The notes: generated by a model not told the origin, from the letters alone. 64,000 nucleotides of DNA from Oceanobacillus neutriphilus (GCF_014645515.1 NZ_BMLW01000015.1:62001-126000); one strand, 5' to 3'; shown: positions 52,426-62,137, numbered from the stretch's first letter. Program-made: numbers and translations.

Positions 52426-53232
52426 ATGCATTTTCAGTTTGACCACCTTGTTCATTTTGTTGATAGTCCGGAAGAAGCCAGAGAGGCGTTGAAGGAGCTT
52501 GGCCTCCATGCAGTTAATGGCGGAAAGCATGATAATGGTGGAACATACAACGCGCTCAGTTATTTTGATTTAAGCTATATCGAGCTGATTGGAGTGTTTG
52601 ATAAGCATTTAGCTGATCAGCCCGCTGAAAAATACAGCCTGGGGGATACATTTCAAAAAGATAATTACACTTCAGGCTTATCACGAATTGCATTAAGATC
52701 CCGTAACCTTGAGAAGGAAGCAGAACGATTGAAATCACTTGGTCTGGAGGTAATTGGCCCCGTTCCTCTGGGAAGAAAAAGACCAGATGGCAGTACGATA
52801 AGCTGGAAGCTGTTATTTGCCGGGGATCCGGAAGAGGAGCTGGCCTTGCCATTCTTTATTGAATGGGAAGAACCAGACGAAGAACGCCGGCAAGGGTTGA
52901 AAGAGCAAGGAACGATTGCCGCTCATAAAAGAGGAGCCGTTTCATTGGCCTCTGTTGGAATTGCTGTAAATAATGCAAAATCTGTAATAGAAAAATGGGC
53001 AGCTTACTTGAGTTTAGAGCAGGGAGAATCTTTTAACGATGAAGCTTTATGTGCAATAGGACACCGTTTAAAGCTGGAGGGTGGAGATATTATATTTTAT
53101 GAGCCTGATGGAGAGGGAATTGTTTCTGATACACTGAAGCGGAGAGGAGAGAAACCTTTTATCGTGAATTTCTCAGGAGGAAGCATTCAAGAACAATTTG
53201 AAGTAAAGGATGCTTTGTACCGATTTATTTAA
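52426..53232 (+). CDS. VOC/glyoxalase-3-like protein
   Basis: 268 residues with a glyoxalase-like N-terminal half (FDHLVHFVDSPEEAREAL, SYFDLSYIELIGVFD) and a shorter second half (SLASVGIAVNNAKSVIEKWAAYL). The layout matches the Glyoxalase_3 family (PF13468 type), whose function is not settled. SD GGGAGG. Confidence 0.82.
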   Translation: MHFQFDHLVHFVDSPEEAREALKELGLHAVNGGKHDNGGTYNALSYFDLSYIELIGVFDKHLADQPAEKYSLGDTFQKDNYTSGLSRIALRSRNLEKEAERLKSLGLEVIGPVPLGRKRPDGSTISWKLLFAGDPEEELALPFFIEWEEPDEERRQGLKEQGTIAAHKRGAVSLASVGIAVNNAKSVIEKWAAYLSLEQGESFNDEALCAIGHRLKLEGGDIIFYEPDGEGIVSDTLKRRGEKPFIVNFSGGSIQEQFEVKDALYRFI

Positions 53233-53285
53233 TTTGCTGCTCTGCCGGCTTAATTTAATATACAGATTAATGTGCTTAACGAAGT

Positions 53286-53317
53286 ATAACCTCTCATAGT
53301 GAAGAGGTTATTTTTTT
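53286..53317 (+). terminator. Terminator of the VOC gene
   Basis: Stem ataacctct/agaggttat then seven T. Confidence 0.92.
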
Positions 53318-53745
53318 GGACAGATAGTGTGAGGACTTGATTTTTAACTTTCATTATATAAACAAAAATTATTTAATTAGTCTTAAAACAGGTATGGCTT
53401 ATTGTCATTTATCTGTTGAAAAAACCTGTTACATAAAAATTTAGCGTTTTATTATCTGGAATATGGTACAGTAATATAAATGCTATTTCTTAGAAAAATT
53501 AATGTTTACAATTCCTAGAGGTAAAGTTATAATTGAGTCGTTATTCATTATATAAACAGATTTTATCGTTTTTTTAAGTATACATATATAGAAAGGATGT
53601 ACTCTAATTTTTCAGGATTTTAACTGGATTTGAAAAATCTGTTTCCATTTTTTCATGAGTTAAAATGAAACAGGCTAGTGAAGAATAAATATGGGATGGG
53701 GAAGCTTGTTGAAAAGAATAAGATACATATAAGGGGGCACGATCA
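53318..53745. other. Upstream region of the ABC transporter operon
   Basis: AT-rich, with stops in all frames. No S-box, T-box or other riboswitch core was found by eye, although the following operon suggests sulfur control. The SD AAGGGGGC lies at the right end. Confidence 0.35.
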
Positions 53746-54522
53746 GTGAAAAAGAATCAATGGTATAATAACCAGATATTTCCTTGGTTATTACCGATTG
53801 TTATTGTGATTTTATGGCAGGTGCTTGGCCAGCTTAATCTTATTAAATCCACTATGCTGCCGACACCATTTGAAGTTGTCGAAGCAGGAATCCGCTTATT
53901 TCAAACAGGAGAGCTTCAGGAGAATGTGTACATTAGCACAAAACGTGCTGTAATCGGCTTTGCAATAGGCGGCGCAATCGGCTTTCTGCTTGGTTTATTT
54001 AATGGAACGATTCTGTTTTTTGAAAAATTGACGGATACATCTATTCAAATGATACGGACTATTCCGCATTTAGCGCTTATTCCGCTAGTAATTTTATGGT
54101 TTGGGATTGGAGAGAGTGCTAAAATATTTCTTGTTGCAGTCGGGGTTATGTTTCCTATCTATATCAATACATTTAGCGGTATCAAGAATGTGGATCGCAA
54201 ATTAATAGAGATGGGAAAAGTATATGGCATGTCCAAGTGGCAATTATTTACCAATATCATTCTTCCTGGTGCGATGCCGAATATTCTGGTCGGGATTCGC
54301 TATGCGCTCGGAGTAACATGGATTTCTTTAATTGTGGCGGAAACCATTGGCGCTGAAGGAGGAATAGGATATATGGCGACAACAGCCCGTGAATTTATGC
54401 AGATGGATGTTGTGGTGCTGACGATTGTGCTTTATGCGATTTTAGGAAAGCTGTCCGACTTTATTGCGAAACTCTGTGAACAGCGCTTGCTGAAATGGAA
54501 CCCGGCTTATCGGAAGAATTAA
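53746..54522 (+). CDS. ABC permease, sulfonate/nitrate/taurine type (SsuC-like)
   Basis: 258 residues, about six membrane segments, with the EAA loop GKVYGMSKWQLFTNIILPGAMPNILVGIRYALG and the family N-terminus (LPTPFEVVEAG). Belongs to the SsuC/TauC/NrtB/ThiX permease group. GTG start 8 bases after GGGGG. The first gene of a permease-ATPase-binding-protein operon; B. subtilis ssu has a different order (ssuBACD) and a monooxygenase gene, absent here. Confidence 0.9.
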   Translation: MKKNQWYNNQIFPWLLPIVIVILWQVLGQLNLIKSTMLPTPFEVVEAGIRLFQTGELQENVYISTKRAVIGFAIGGAIGFLLGLFNGTILFFEKLTDTSIQMIRTIPHLALIPLVILWFGIGESAKIFLVAVGVMFPIYINTFSGIKNVDRKLIEMGKVYGMSKWQLFTNIILPGAMPNILVGIRYALGVTWISLIVAETIGAEGGIGYMATTAREFMQMDVVVLTIVLYAILGKLSDFIAKLCEQRLLKWNPAYRKN

Positions 54523-54549
54523 CTGACAGGGAAAGTTTGGAGGGGTTAG

Positions 54550-55245
54550 ATGTTTGGTATTGAGTTACAAAATGTAGGGAAAAGTTTTGGCAATAACGAG
54601 GTTCTGCGAGACATTAATTTATCCATACCTAAAGGAAGCTTCACAGCAATAGTAGGGAAAAGCGGCTGCGGGAAGAGTACGCTGTTAAGAGTGATTGCCG
54701 GGTTGGAAAATGTGACAAGCGGTTCCTTAGCTTATACGGATGGAAAAGCAAAGAGATCAGATATACGGATTATGTTCCAGGACGACCGTCTTCTTCCCTG
54801 GGAAAGTATTTTAAAGAATGTCGCTATTGGCGGTGTGGGTATAAAGGAAGCGGAAGCAGCGTTAGAAAAAGTAGGATTAGATGGTAAAAAAGATGCCTGG
54901 CCAGATGAATTATCCGGTGGACAGAAGCAGCGTGTAGCACTTGCGAGAGCCTTAGCCAGTAAACCGGATGTTTTGTTATTTGATGAACCTTTGGGAGCGT
55001 TGGATGCGTTAACACGGATGGAGATGCAGCATTTAATTGAAGGACTGTGGCAGGAACAAAAATTCACTTCTGTTTTGGTAACACATGATGTATCCGAAGC
55101 CGTACACTTAGCGGACCGGGTTATTGTGCTGGATGAGGGCGGCATTCAAATGGACAAGCAGATCGATTTACCGAGGCAGCGGGAACGGGATGAAAAGTTT
55201 ACAAGCTATGAAAAAAATATACTGGATAAAATCGTAGGGGGATAA
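54550..55245 (+). CDS. ABC ATPase, sulfonate/nitrate type (SsuB-like)
   Basis: 231 residues. Walker A GKSGCGKST (36-44), Q-loop IMFQDDRLLPWESI (the DDRLLPW form is typical of SsuB/TauB/NrtD), signature LSGGQKQRVALARAL, Walker B VLLFDEPLGALD and H-loop VTHD. SD GGAGGGG. Tightly placed between permease and binding protein. Confidence 0.93.
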   Translation: MFGIELQNVGKSFGNNEVLRDINLSIPKGSFTAIVGKSGCGKSTLLRVIAGLENVTSGSLAYTDGKAKRSDIRIMFQDDRLLPWESILKNVAIGGVGIKEAEAALEKVGLDGKKDAWPDELSGGQKQRVALARALASKPDVLLFDEPLGALDALTRMEMQHLIEGLWQEQKFTSVLVTHDVSEAVHLADRVIVLDEGGIQMDKQIDLPRQRERDEKFTSYEKNILDKIVGG

Positions 55246-55248
55246 AGA

Positions 55249-56241
55249 ATGAAGAAATTACTCTTTGCACTTATTATATTTAGTTTAGCAGCTGTAACGG
55301 CAGCTTGTGGAAATGATTCAGCTTCAGATGCAGCTGAAGATGGCGAGACGATTCGGTTAGGTTATCAAAAAGGGAATACAATGAATCTGTTAAAAGCGCA
55401 CGGAACCTTAGATGAAGCATTAAATGAAGCTGGATACAATGTGGAATGGAGAGAATTCTCGATGGGTGCACCGCTTATCGAAGCATTAAATACAAATAAT
55501 ATTGATTTTGGCCATTCATCAGATGTACATAGTGTTCTCATGCAATCCGGCGGGCATAATGTTAATTATGTGGCCTCTGAGTCGCCTTATCCGGAAGGTG
55601 TTGCATTATTGGCAAGGGAAGGTTCTGATATTGAAACATTAGAAGATTTAAAAGGGAAAGTAGTCGGTGTAACCAATGGCGGGAACCAGCACTACCTCCT
55701 GCTGGAATCCTTAAAGCAGGCTGGTATCGGCTGGGATGAAGTAGATATGAAGTTTTATAAGGATGCATCGGAAGGTTTAATTGCATTTTCGAATGATGAA
55801 TTTGATGTTTTTGGAATCTGGGATCCGTTCTATGCAATCGTAGAGGATCAAAATGAAACACATATGATTCTTGATGGAACAGACTTAATCGAAAATCGTA
55901 CTTTCTATTTAGCAAGAGATAATTTTGCTGAAGAACAGCCGGAAGCACTCACTATCATTTTAGAGGAATTAGAAAATATGGACGAGTGGGCAAATGAAGA
56001 AAAAAGAGAAGCGGCTGAAATATTAGCTGACGAATTGGGGTTAGAGCCTGAACCGCTGGAGGTTGCGAATGAGCGCCGTCATTTTGGTGTTCAAAAGATG
56101 ACAAAAGAGGTTATTGCGAATCAGCAGCAGCTGGCAGATACATTCTATGAAGCGGGATTGATTGATAATGAAATCAGCGTGCAGGAAGCGGTAGATGCGT
56201 ATGATTTAGATGAATCTGTTTTTCCGGATAATATTGAATAG
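55249..56241 (+). CDS. Substrate-binding lipoprotein, sulfonate type (SsuA-like)
   Basis: 330 residues. Signal peptide with lipobox VTAAC (Cys20), then a two-lobe binding fold: IRLGYQKGNTMNLLKAHG, NNIDFGHSSDVHSV and LKGKVVGVTNGGNQHYLLLESL, the NMT1/SsuA layout. It begins 3 bases after the ATPase stop. The ligand is probably a sulfonate or similar small anion, or a thiazoline compound if the downstream ATC-hydrolase gene is functionally linked. Confidence 0.9.
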   Translation: MKKLLFALIIFSLAAVTAACGNDSASDAAEDGETIRLGYQKGNTMNLLKAHGTLDEALNEAGYNVEWREFSMGAPLIEALNTNNIDFGHSSDVHSVLMQSGGHNVNYVASESPYPEGVALLAREGSDIETLEDLKGKVVGVTNGGNQHYLLLESLKQAGIGWDEVDMKFYKDASEGLIAFSNDEFDVFGIWDPFYAIVEDQNETHMILDGTDLIENRTFYLARDNFAEEQPEALTIILEELENMDEWANEEKREAAEILADELGLEPEPLEVANERRHFGVQKMTKEVIANQQQLADTFYEAGLIDNEISVQEAVDAYDLDESVFPDNIE

Positions 56242-56252
56242 TTTAGAGGAAT

Positions 56253-56283
56253 AAAAAAGAGGCTGCCAGAGCCTCTTTTTCAA
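56253..56283. terminator. Terminator of the ABC operon
   Basis: Stem aaaaagaggct/agcctcttttt with loop gccag; T runs on both sides. Confidence 0.9.
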
Positions 56284-56424
56284 TACTTGAAGAATAATAT
56301 AATCATTTTTCTTGAAGTGAGTTCAAATAGAGTTGTCTGTGCAAGAATATTGGAGCAGGAATTGAGCTGGGTTTTAAGATAAAAGACAATAACATCAGCT
56401 GTTTGCATTGCAGCATGTACTGTT

Positions 56425-57300
56425 TTACAGGTGTGATGCAAATGTTTTACATATTTCCACAAATTTAACTGCTGCTGGAGAGGGAGAGGTATTTCGTTTA
56501 TAGGCGATCCCGACTGTTCGTGTATAGTGCTCTGAAAAATTCTTTTGAACAAGATCTGCCGGTGCATGGCGGAGAATGGATTTTGGAACAATCGAAATGC
56601 CTAAGTTTTCATTTACCATAGTCAAAATCACTTGATCGACCGATAATTCATATACCACATTCGGATTGATTTTGTGCTCCGATAAGATGCGCAGTACATC
56701 CCGGTCAATATTCTGCTTCGGCATAATCCAGCGTTCATCCTTTAATTGATGAAGTTTCAGATTCTCTTCATCAGCTAAAGGGTGATTTTTTGCCATAATA
56801 CATAGAAGCTCATCATCAAAAATGAAATCGAATACTAAATTCTCAGGTGCAGGCTGTGCAATAAATCCAATATCTATCACACCATGCTGAAGCCAATTTT
56901 CAATTTGGTCGTAATCTCCCTCCATCAGGCGGATAGTAACATCCGGATACTGCTGTTCAAAATAGGATAATACCTTTGGGAGCAACACTAAAGAAATACT
57001 CGGAAGTACGCCGACTGTGATTGTTCCGCTGATCAGGTTTTTTAAATTGGCTGCGGTATTCTCAAGCTTCTGTTGTTCCTGCAGAATTTTCGAGATGTGT
57101 TCGTAGACGATCTTTCCGTTGCTTGTTAAAATAATGTTATTTCTATTCCGGATGATCAAAGGGATATCCAGTTCTGCTTCTAAATTATTCATCGCATGCG
57201 TAATCGATGATTGTGTCAGATTCAGCTTCAGACCGGTTTCGGTAAAACTCCCTGTTTCAATTAACGTATGAAAGGCGAGATATTGGGATAATGTAGGCAT
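56425..57300 (-). CDS. LysR-family regulator
   Basis: 291 residues: N-terminal helix-turn-helix (about 3-62: YLAFHTLIETGSFTETGLKLNLTQSSITHAMNNLEAEL) and a periplasmic-binding-like effector domain (about 90-290). It resembles the CysL/CysB-like and CynR-like group in general form. It lies between the ABC transporter operon and the divergent ATC-hydrolase-like gene, whose control is the simplest proposal. SD GAGGAGTG. Confidence 0.88.
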   Translation of the reverse strand: MPTLSQYLAFHTLIETGSFTETGLKLNLTQSSITHAMNNLEAELDIPLIIRNRNNIILTSNGKIVYEHISKILQEQQKLENTAANLKNLISGTITVGVLPSISLVLLPKVLSYFEQQYPDVTIRLMEGDYDQIENWLQHGVIDIGFIAQPAPENLVFDFIFDDELLCIMAKNHPLADEENLKLHQLKDERWIMPKQNIDRDVLRILSEHKINPNVVYELSVDQVILTMVNENLGISIVPKSILRHAPADLVQKNFSEHYTRTVGIAYKRNTSPSPAAVKFVEICKTFASHL

Positions 57301-57428
57301 AATACACTCCTCTTATTAATTTTTTTCATAGTTACAGATAAAAACATTCATTAGATTTATAGTTGATTTTATTTTATAATAGAATAAATACCAAGTAAAT
57401 TAATATGAATTTAGGGGAGATTGATAGG

Positions 57429-58127
57429 ATGAGTGAAGAAAAGCTAATGATGAAAGCTTTGTCCATGGATATTATTACGGCGAAAATGTTTACTGAACTC
57501 CATCTTTCAATAACCGAAGCATATGGTGAAGATGAAGGACGGAAGCTTGTACAGCAAGGGCTGGAAGCATTCGGTCTTAAAGATGCAGAGACAATGGCGA
57601 AAAAAGCAACAGCAGAAGGCCAAAACCATGCCTTTTATCAATATTTACCGCAGGATGTTGAGGGAGAAGAAAAATATGCAGACCTGACAACTTTTGCACG
57701 TTTTTCAAAAATGTTTGCTCAAATTTCCAAACAGGTAGTTGATAAATATAAGGAAGAGGGCGAAGATGTTATCAGACGTGCTGTTGAACGATACGGCAGA
57801 AAACGAGGAGAGGGTATTGCCCAGCGTGCCCGTTCGAATGGTTTAGAAAATAACTCTGATAACTATTTGAAAAACTATGATATGGCCCGCAGTGAATTAT
57901 TTGAGGTTGATACGGTGTATAAAGAGAATGAAGTGGAACAAACCTTTACGTATTGCCCATTCGGCCAGCAATGGGCAGACGATGATATGGGAAAATACGG
58001 CATTCTTTATTGTCAGGTTATCGACCCTTCTGTAGCGAAAGGCTATAATGAAAATTTTGAAGTAGTACATGACCAATATGTGCTGCGTGAAGGACAATGT
58101 CACTTCCAATTTCAAATGAAGAAGTAA
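57429..58127 (+). CDS. L-2-amino-thiazoline-4-carboxylate (ATC) hydrolase-like protein
   Basis: 232 residues, mostly helical, with the family-type C-terminal half: VDTVYKENEVEQTFTYCPFG, WADDDMGKYGILYCQVIDPS and GYNENFEVVH. The family (PF14196-like) is named for a Pseudomonas enzyme that opens ATC to yield N-carbamoyl-cysteine or cysteine-type products; most members are untested. ATG 57429 is 9 bases from GGGGAG. Divergent from the LysR gene and near a sulfonate-type transporter, which suggests organosulfur use. Confidence 0.72.
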   Translation: MSEEKLMMKALSMDIITAKMFTELHLSITEAYGEDEGRKLVQQGLEAFGLKDAETMAKKATAEGQNHAFYQYLPQDVEGEEKYADLTTFARFSKMFAQISKQVVDKYKEEGEDVIRRAVERYGRKRGEGIAQRARSNGLENNSDNYLKNYDMARSELFEVDTVYKENEVEQTFTYCPFGQQWADDDMGKYGILYCQVIDPSVAKGYNENFEVVHDQYVLREGQCHFQFQMKK

Positions 58128-58174
58128 GTTAGGAATGGATGAAGAGAGGCTGAAGTAAAGTCTCATCTCAAATG

Positions 58175-58216
58175 AAAAATAGTGATTTTCCAACGGTGGA
58201 AAATCACTATTTTTAT
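58175..58216 (+). terminator. Terminator of the ATC-hydrolase-like gene
   Basis: A perfect 18-bp stem (aaaaatagtgattttcca and complement), loop acgg, then T run. From here to 58434 no gene was found; a weaker hairpin near 58283-58315 (agcgtccgcc...gacgggctttttt) may be a second terminator. Confidence 0.93.
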
Positions 58217-58419
58217 GTAATTGACCTGTGGAAGAGGCTAATCTCTTTGCTTCTTTTATGTAGTCAAACATGATACTGATAAAGCGTCCGCCATAGATGT
58301 GACGGGCTTTTTTACGTGTTTACCTTTTATACATCCAACTGTTTATGTTACATCACGATAAAATCTGTGATCAAATGTTCTTTATTATAGAAAGCGATTA
58401 CAATAAACTGATATTAATA

Positions 58420-58857
58420 TAACATCCCAGTGAATTGGATATGCATCGTATCTTTTACCAAAAGAGAAAAGATATTAGGGCAGTTGTCCACACACATTCC
58501 ACCTATAGTACAACATTAGCAACCCTGCGGTGGGATTTGCCGGCATCGAATTATTATTTAGCTATTGCTGGTGGTAACAATGTTAAATGTGCTGATTATG
58601 CATCATTTGGAACTTGGGATCTTGCAGAGAAGGCATATGAAGCAATGCAAAATCGATATGCCTGTTTTTTAGCAAATCATGGCCTGTTAACAGGATCTAT
58701 CGATCTGCCAAATGCTTTTTCTATTGCAGAGGAGATTGAACGTTGTGCAGAAACCTATTATCGTGCAAAATCGATTGGAGAACCGGTGCTGCTAAGTGAT
58801 GAAGAGATGGATTTTATGCTGGAGAAATTTCAGACTTATGGCCAGGTTAAAGCTTAA
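58420..58857 (+). pseudogene. 5'-truncated class II aldolase/adducin-like gene
   Basis: The frame gives PSELDMHRIFYQKRKDIRAV then VHTHSTYSTTLATL, with the zinc ligands of the HTHS loop, the family motif ANHGLLT and a regular C-terminus. The family (L-fuculose-phosphate aldolase type, about 210-220 residues) should begin about 75-80 residues earlier, with the phosphate-binding GTGGNIS part and the first catalytic Glu region. A stop precedes PSELD, and no SD or start is present. Judged a remnant after deletion of the 5' end. Confidence 0.8.
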
Positions 58858-58888
58858 ATTATAAAAAAGATAAGCTGATAAAATGAAA

Positions 58889-58946
58889 AAGTAATAATCC
58901 CTTTCATGACTTATATAATAGGTAATGAAATGGGATTATTTTTCTT
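58889..58946 (+). terminator. Terminator hairpin
   Basis: Arms aataatccctttcat / atgaaatgggattatt around a 17-base loop, then TTTTC. The gap from here to 59244 is AT-rich with no gene recognised; its end holds the SD GAGGTGAT of the next gene. Confidence 0.8.
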
Positions 58947-59244
58947 GGTGATAATGGAGGGAGGCTATTTAAAAACAGAGGGTAAGTATATAGTAAAATA
59001 AGACTGGATTTTATTATTGTTAACAGGACTTTTGACTTGTTATTTCAAAGTGTAAAACTTCCGGCCTGTTTTTTGTCATATATCCTCTTTTCTCGCCATT
59101 TCTCCCGTTTTTGGGTTTGAAAATTTTGAATTTATGCTAAGGTAATCTTATATACTGTAATAACAATCATGGTACAGGAATGAAACCTTTTTCCATCATG
59201 ATTCGTTTGAAATAGTATAAATCAAAAAAGCATGAGGTGATAGG

Positions 59245-60051
59245 ATGGAAAAAGATGATAAGAAGCAGGAAGAAAATGCAGAAGAGAAAAACACGCAGCC
59301 GGCACCTAATGAAGAAAAGGTGAATGAGGAAACCGGGCAGACAGAAATTCCGGATCAATATGCTCCCGGCCAAGCCGAAACAAACAATATACAGGCGGAC
59401 CAGAGTCAGCAGGGAGAAGCGCAGGCCAGCGCGACTGCAGCAGAACAGCCTAAAAAAGAAAAGTCTTCCCAATTTGATTTTCAGGAAAGCTTTAACGAAA
59501 CAAAAGAGATTGCATTAGGTGCGATATTAAGGCCGAGCGCTCTTATTCATTCCAGCCGGGCAATCAAAGTAGAAACAAGTGTCATTATCTTCGCTTTATT
59601 AGCTATACTTGTCAGTGTTTGTCATTATTTATTTTATAAATATGGATTTGACGGAGCGCTCTCTTTTTTAAGCAATATTAATTTCACATTTTTCTTAAAA
59701 ACGTTTGTATCCTGGATTCTTACATTTGCTATCGGATATTTCTCACTATATATTTTACTTAAGCATTTTGGAAACCGGACGATGGAGCATAAAGATTTAC
59801 TGACAAAGTATGCAATTGTCAATGTTCCATATGTTCTTGTGTTTTGTTTAGTAACATTATTTATTGGTTTAGTACTTGTGGATTTATTTATGGTGACATA
59901 CGTGTTCTCATTATTATTATTTGGATTTATACATGTTTATTTATTCTTAGCACTGATGGAAAAATCCCGGTTTGATATTTTTTGGACGCTGGCAGTGTAT
60001 CAGCTGGTACTTATTGTAGCATCATATTACTTAGTTGGTGTGGAGTTATAA
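59245..60051 (+). CDS. Membrane protein with disordered N-terminus, Yip1-like
   Basis: 268 residues. Residues 1-78 are Glu/Gln/Lys/Pro-rich and likely unstructured; after a short amphipathic part come five membrane segments (about 110-130, 145-170, 190-212, 216-238 and 245-265). Resembles Yip1/DUF6574-type membrane proteins; role unknown. Single gene with SD GAGGTGAT and its own terminator. Confidence 0.75.
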   Translation: MEKDDKKQEENAEEKNTQPAPNEEKVNEETGQTEIPDQYAPGQAETNNIQADQSQQGEAQASATAAEQPKKEKSSQFDFQESFNETKEIALGAILRPSALIHSSRAIKVETSVIIFALLAILVSVCHYLFYKYGFDGALSFLSNINFTFFLKTFVSWILTFAIGYFSLYILLKHFGNRTMEHKDLLTKYAIVNVPYVLVFCLVTLFIGLVLVDLFMVTYVFSLLLFGFIHVYLFLALMEKSRFDIFWTLAVYQLVLIVASYYLVGVEL

Positions 60052-60070
60052 GACTTTTAATAAATTATTA

Positions 60071-60108
60071 AAAAAACCAGAGCAGTCTCAGGATTGCTTT
60101 GGTTTTTG
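60071..60108 (+). terminator. Terminator of the Yip1-like gene
   Basis: Stem aaaaccagagcag / ttgctttggttttt with wobble pairs, then T run. A second hairpin with T run (60216-60250, agggctg...cagctct) has no gene before it on the plus strand. Confidence 0.8.
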
Positions 60109-60260
60109 TTTATCTATTAATACTGCCTTGGGATGATAACAGCGTTACAGGCCTTTTCATAAAATTTAATTGACCCGTCCTCTCCGATTACTGCAATTCA
60201 TAACCCAATTATTTAAGGGCTGCCTCCCAATAAGGGGACAGCTCTTTTTGGTTTAAATTA

Positions 60261-60530
60261 TTATTTGTTTTTTGGATGTGTACGTGTCCAGGAAATAATC
60301 ACCATCAGTATAAGAACAACTGTGGAGCCGATAAAAGCAGCCAGACTTATATCACCTATAAGAGATTCCTCTCTCCCTTCAAAGAAATAACTGAGAAATA
60401 TACAAATTAAGCTGAGTGAGCTGACAACCATTGGCGGAACGATCCGCTTTTCCTTTAAAAATATACTTATTAAAAATAGAATAGCACCAATACCAACCAT
60501 GATTGGCAAATATCCTGTTAAAAATCCCAT
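60261..60530 (-). CDS. Small membrane protein (YesK-like)
   Basis: 89 residues with three hydrophobic segments (about 8-24, 34-49 and 62-82). ATG 60530 is 8 bases from GGAG; the GTG at 60539 overlaps that SD. Resembles the YesK-type small membrane family of Bacillus, without known function. Divergent from the P450 gene. Confidence 0.65.
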   Translation of the reverse strand: MGFLTGYLPIMVGIGAILFLISIFLKEKRIVPPMVVSSLSLICIFLSYFFEGREESLIGDISLAAFIGSTVVLILMVIISWTRTHPKNK

Positions 60531-60684
60531 TCTTATCACTCCAATAACTGACTAAATTTTAACCTTCTTTGTATATAGTTTCCCAAGTGTGAATGTAATT
60601 AATCTAATTTCTTTTTTTGTTTAAATTGGAAATAAAAAAGGAACGATACTATTAAGAGATACTATTTATGGAGGGTGAATTAAA

Positions 60685-61932
60685 ATGACGGACACACATA
60701 TGCCAAAAGACAAAGGTCTGGATCATACGCTGAAGCTTTTAGATGAAGGGTATCGTTTTGTAACCAATCGCTCGGATAAATTTGAATCACGTATATTTGA
60801 AACAAGACTTCTGGGTGAAAAAACGATTTGTATGGTTGGCGAGAAAGAGGCAGAGCTTTTTTATGATAATGCCAGGTTCTCCCGGAAAGATGCCTCCCCC
60901 GGCCGAATTCAGAAGACATTATTTGGAGAAGGGGGAGTTCAAGGGTTAGATGGTGCAGAGCATCATCATCGAAAAGCTATGTTTATGTCGCTTATGACAC
61001 AGGAAGGTTTAAAAGAGATGACTGCTATTATTCGGGAAGAATGGGAGCGGGAAATAAAACAACATTCCAATACGGAAATACAAATTTATCAAGCAGCAAA
61101 ACATGTATTAACGCAAGCCGCCTTGCGCTGGACAGGAGTTCCTTATCAGGAATCAGAAGTGCCGGAATGGGCAGATCAACTAAGCGACATGTTTGAGGAA
61201 GCCGGGACGGTCGGATGGAACCATTGGCAGGCAAGAAGTTCCAGGTCCAGGGCGGAGGAGCGGATTGCAGGTTTGCTAGAGCGGATACGCAAAGAATCTG
61301 CAGAGGTCAGCAAGGACAGCCCGGTATATCATTTTGCAATGCACCGCGATTTAGATGGTGAATTACTTGATGTTCAAATCGCTGCAGTCGAATTATTAAA
61401 TTTATTGCGTCCAATTGCAGCAATTGCTGTATATATTGATTTTGTTCTCCTGGCTGTTCATGATTATCCGGAGGAAGTGGGAAAATTGGAGTCTGAGGAA
61501 GACTTACAGCATTTTATTCAGGAAGTAAGACGATTTTATCCATTTTTCCCTGTTGCTCCTGCGCGGGTTAAAGAAGATTTCAACTGGAATGGATATATTT
61601 TTGAAGAAGGAACATTAACCTTATTAGATCTATACGGTACAAATCATGATCCGGACCTTTGGGATAGACCGGATAGCTTTCAACCGGAACGATTTCAAGC
61701 ATGGGAGCAATCACCGTTTAATTTTATTCCGCAAGGCGGAGGAGAATTCAATATCGGTCATCGTTGTGCCGGTGAATGGATGACAATAGATGTATTAAAA
61801 ACAACGCTTGATTTTTTCGTGAACAATCTTTCTTTTGAATTTACAGAACAGGATTTAAGTTATGAAATGAATGATATTCCGCCGGTTCCGAGAAGCGGAG
61901 TGATTATTAAAGAGGCGCGATTGAAAAGGTGA
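60685..61932 (+). CDS. cypC: Fatty-acid peroxygenase cytochrome P450 (CYP152-like)
   Basis: 415 residues. Heme-Cys motif FNIGHRCAGEW near residue 360; the I-helix lacks the usual acid-alcohol pair and instead has LLRPIAAIAVYIDF, with the Arg-Pro that binds the fatty-acid carboxylate in P450 BS-beta (CypC/YbdT). These enzymes use hydrogen peroxide to hydroxylate fatty acids at the alpha or beta carbon and need no redox partner; none is nearby. SD GGAGGGTG. Confidence 0.92.
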   Translation: MTDTHMPKDKGLDHTLKLLDEGYRFVTNRSDKFESRIFETRLLGEKTICMVGEKEAELFYDNARFSRKDASPGRIQKTLFGEGGVQGLDGAEHHHRKAMFMSLMTQEGLKEMTAIIREEWEREIKQHSNTEIQIYQAAKHVLTQAALRWTGVPYQESEVPEWADQLSDMFEEAGTVGWNHWQARSSRSRAEERIAGLLERIRKESAEVSKDSPVYHFAMHRDLDGELLDVQIAAVELLNLLRPIAAIAVYIDFVLLAVHDYPEEVGKLESEEDLQHFIQEVRRFYPFFPVAPARVKEDFNWNGYIFEEGTLTLLDLYGTNHDPDLWDRPDSFQPERFQAWEQSPFNFIPQGGGEFNIGHRCAGEWMTIDVLKTTLDFFVNNLSFEFTEQDLSYEMNDIPPVPRSGVIIKEARLKR

Positions 61933-62109
61933 TCAGAGTGAATAAAATTGCTGTAGGGCTTCCTTGTCCAAAATAATACTTTAATGTAATAGTGCCTTCA
62001 ATAAAAATTTGCTCGTAAAATTCCCTGACAGTCTGCATACTGCCTGTCAGGGAATTTATTATGGATAATAATACAAGAGAAATTCCTGAAAAATAGGTCT
62101 TTATATCAA

Positions 62110-62137
62110 ACCGAGTATGATGAGTGTACATAGTCTA
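62110..62137 (+). promoter_or_regulatory. Sigma-K-like promoter
   Basis: ACC at 62110-62112, 16-bp spacer, CATAGTCTA at 62129-62137, matching the sigma-K pattern AC-N16/17-CATAnnnTA. It lies 40 bases before the coat-protein start, which is expected for a mother-cell gene. Confidence 0.75.

Noticed and set aside
54732..55145. 137-residue minus-strand frame
   Set aside because: Antisense to the ABC ATPase; composition mirrors the opposite strand.
55562..55948. 128-residue minus-strand frame rich in His and Leu
   Set aside because: Antisense to the substrate-binding protein gene; no SD.
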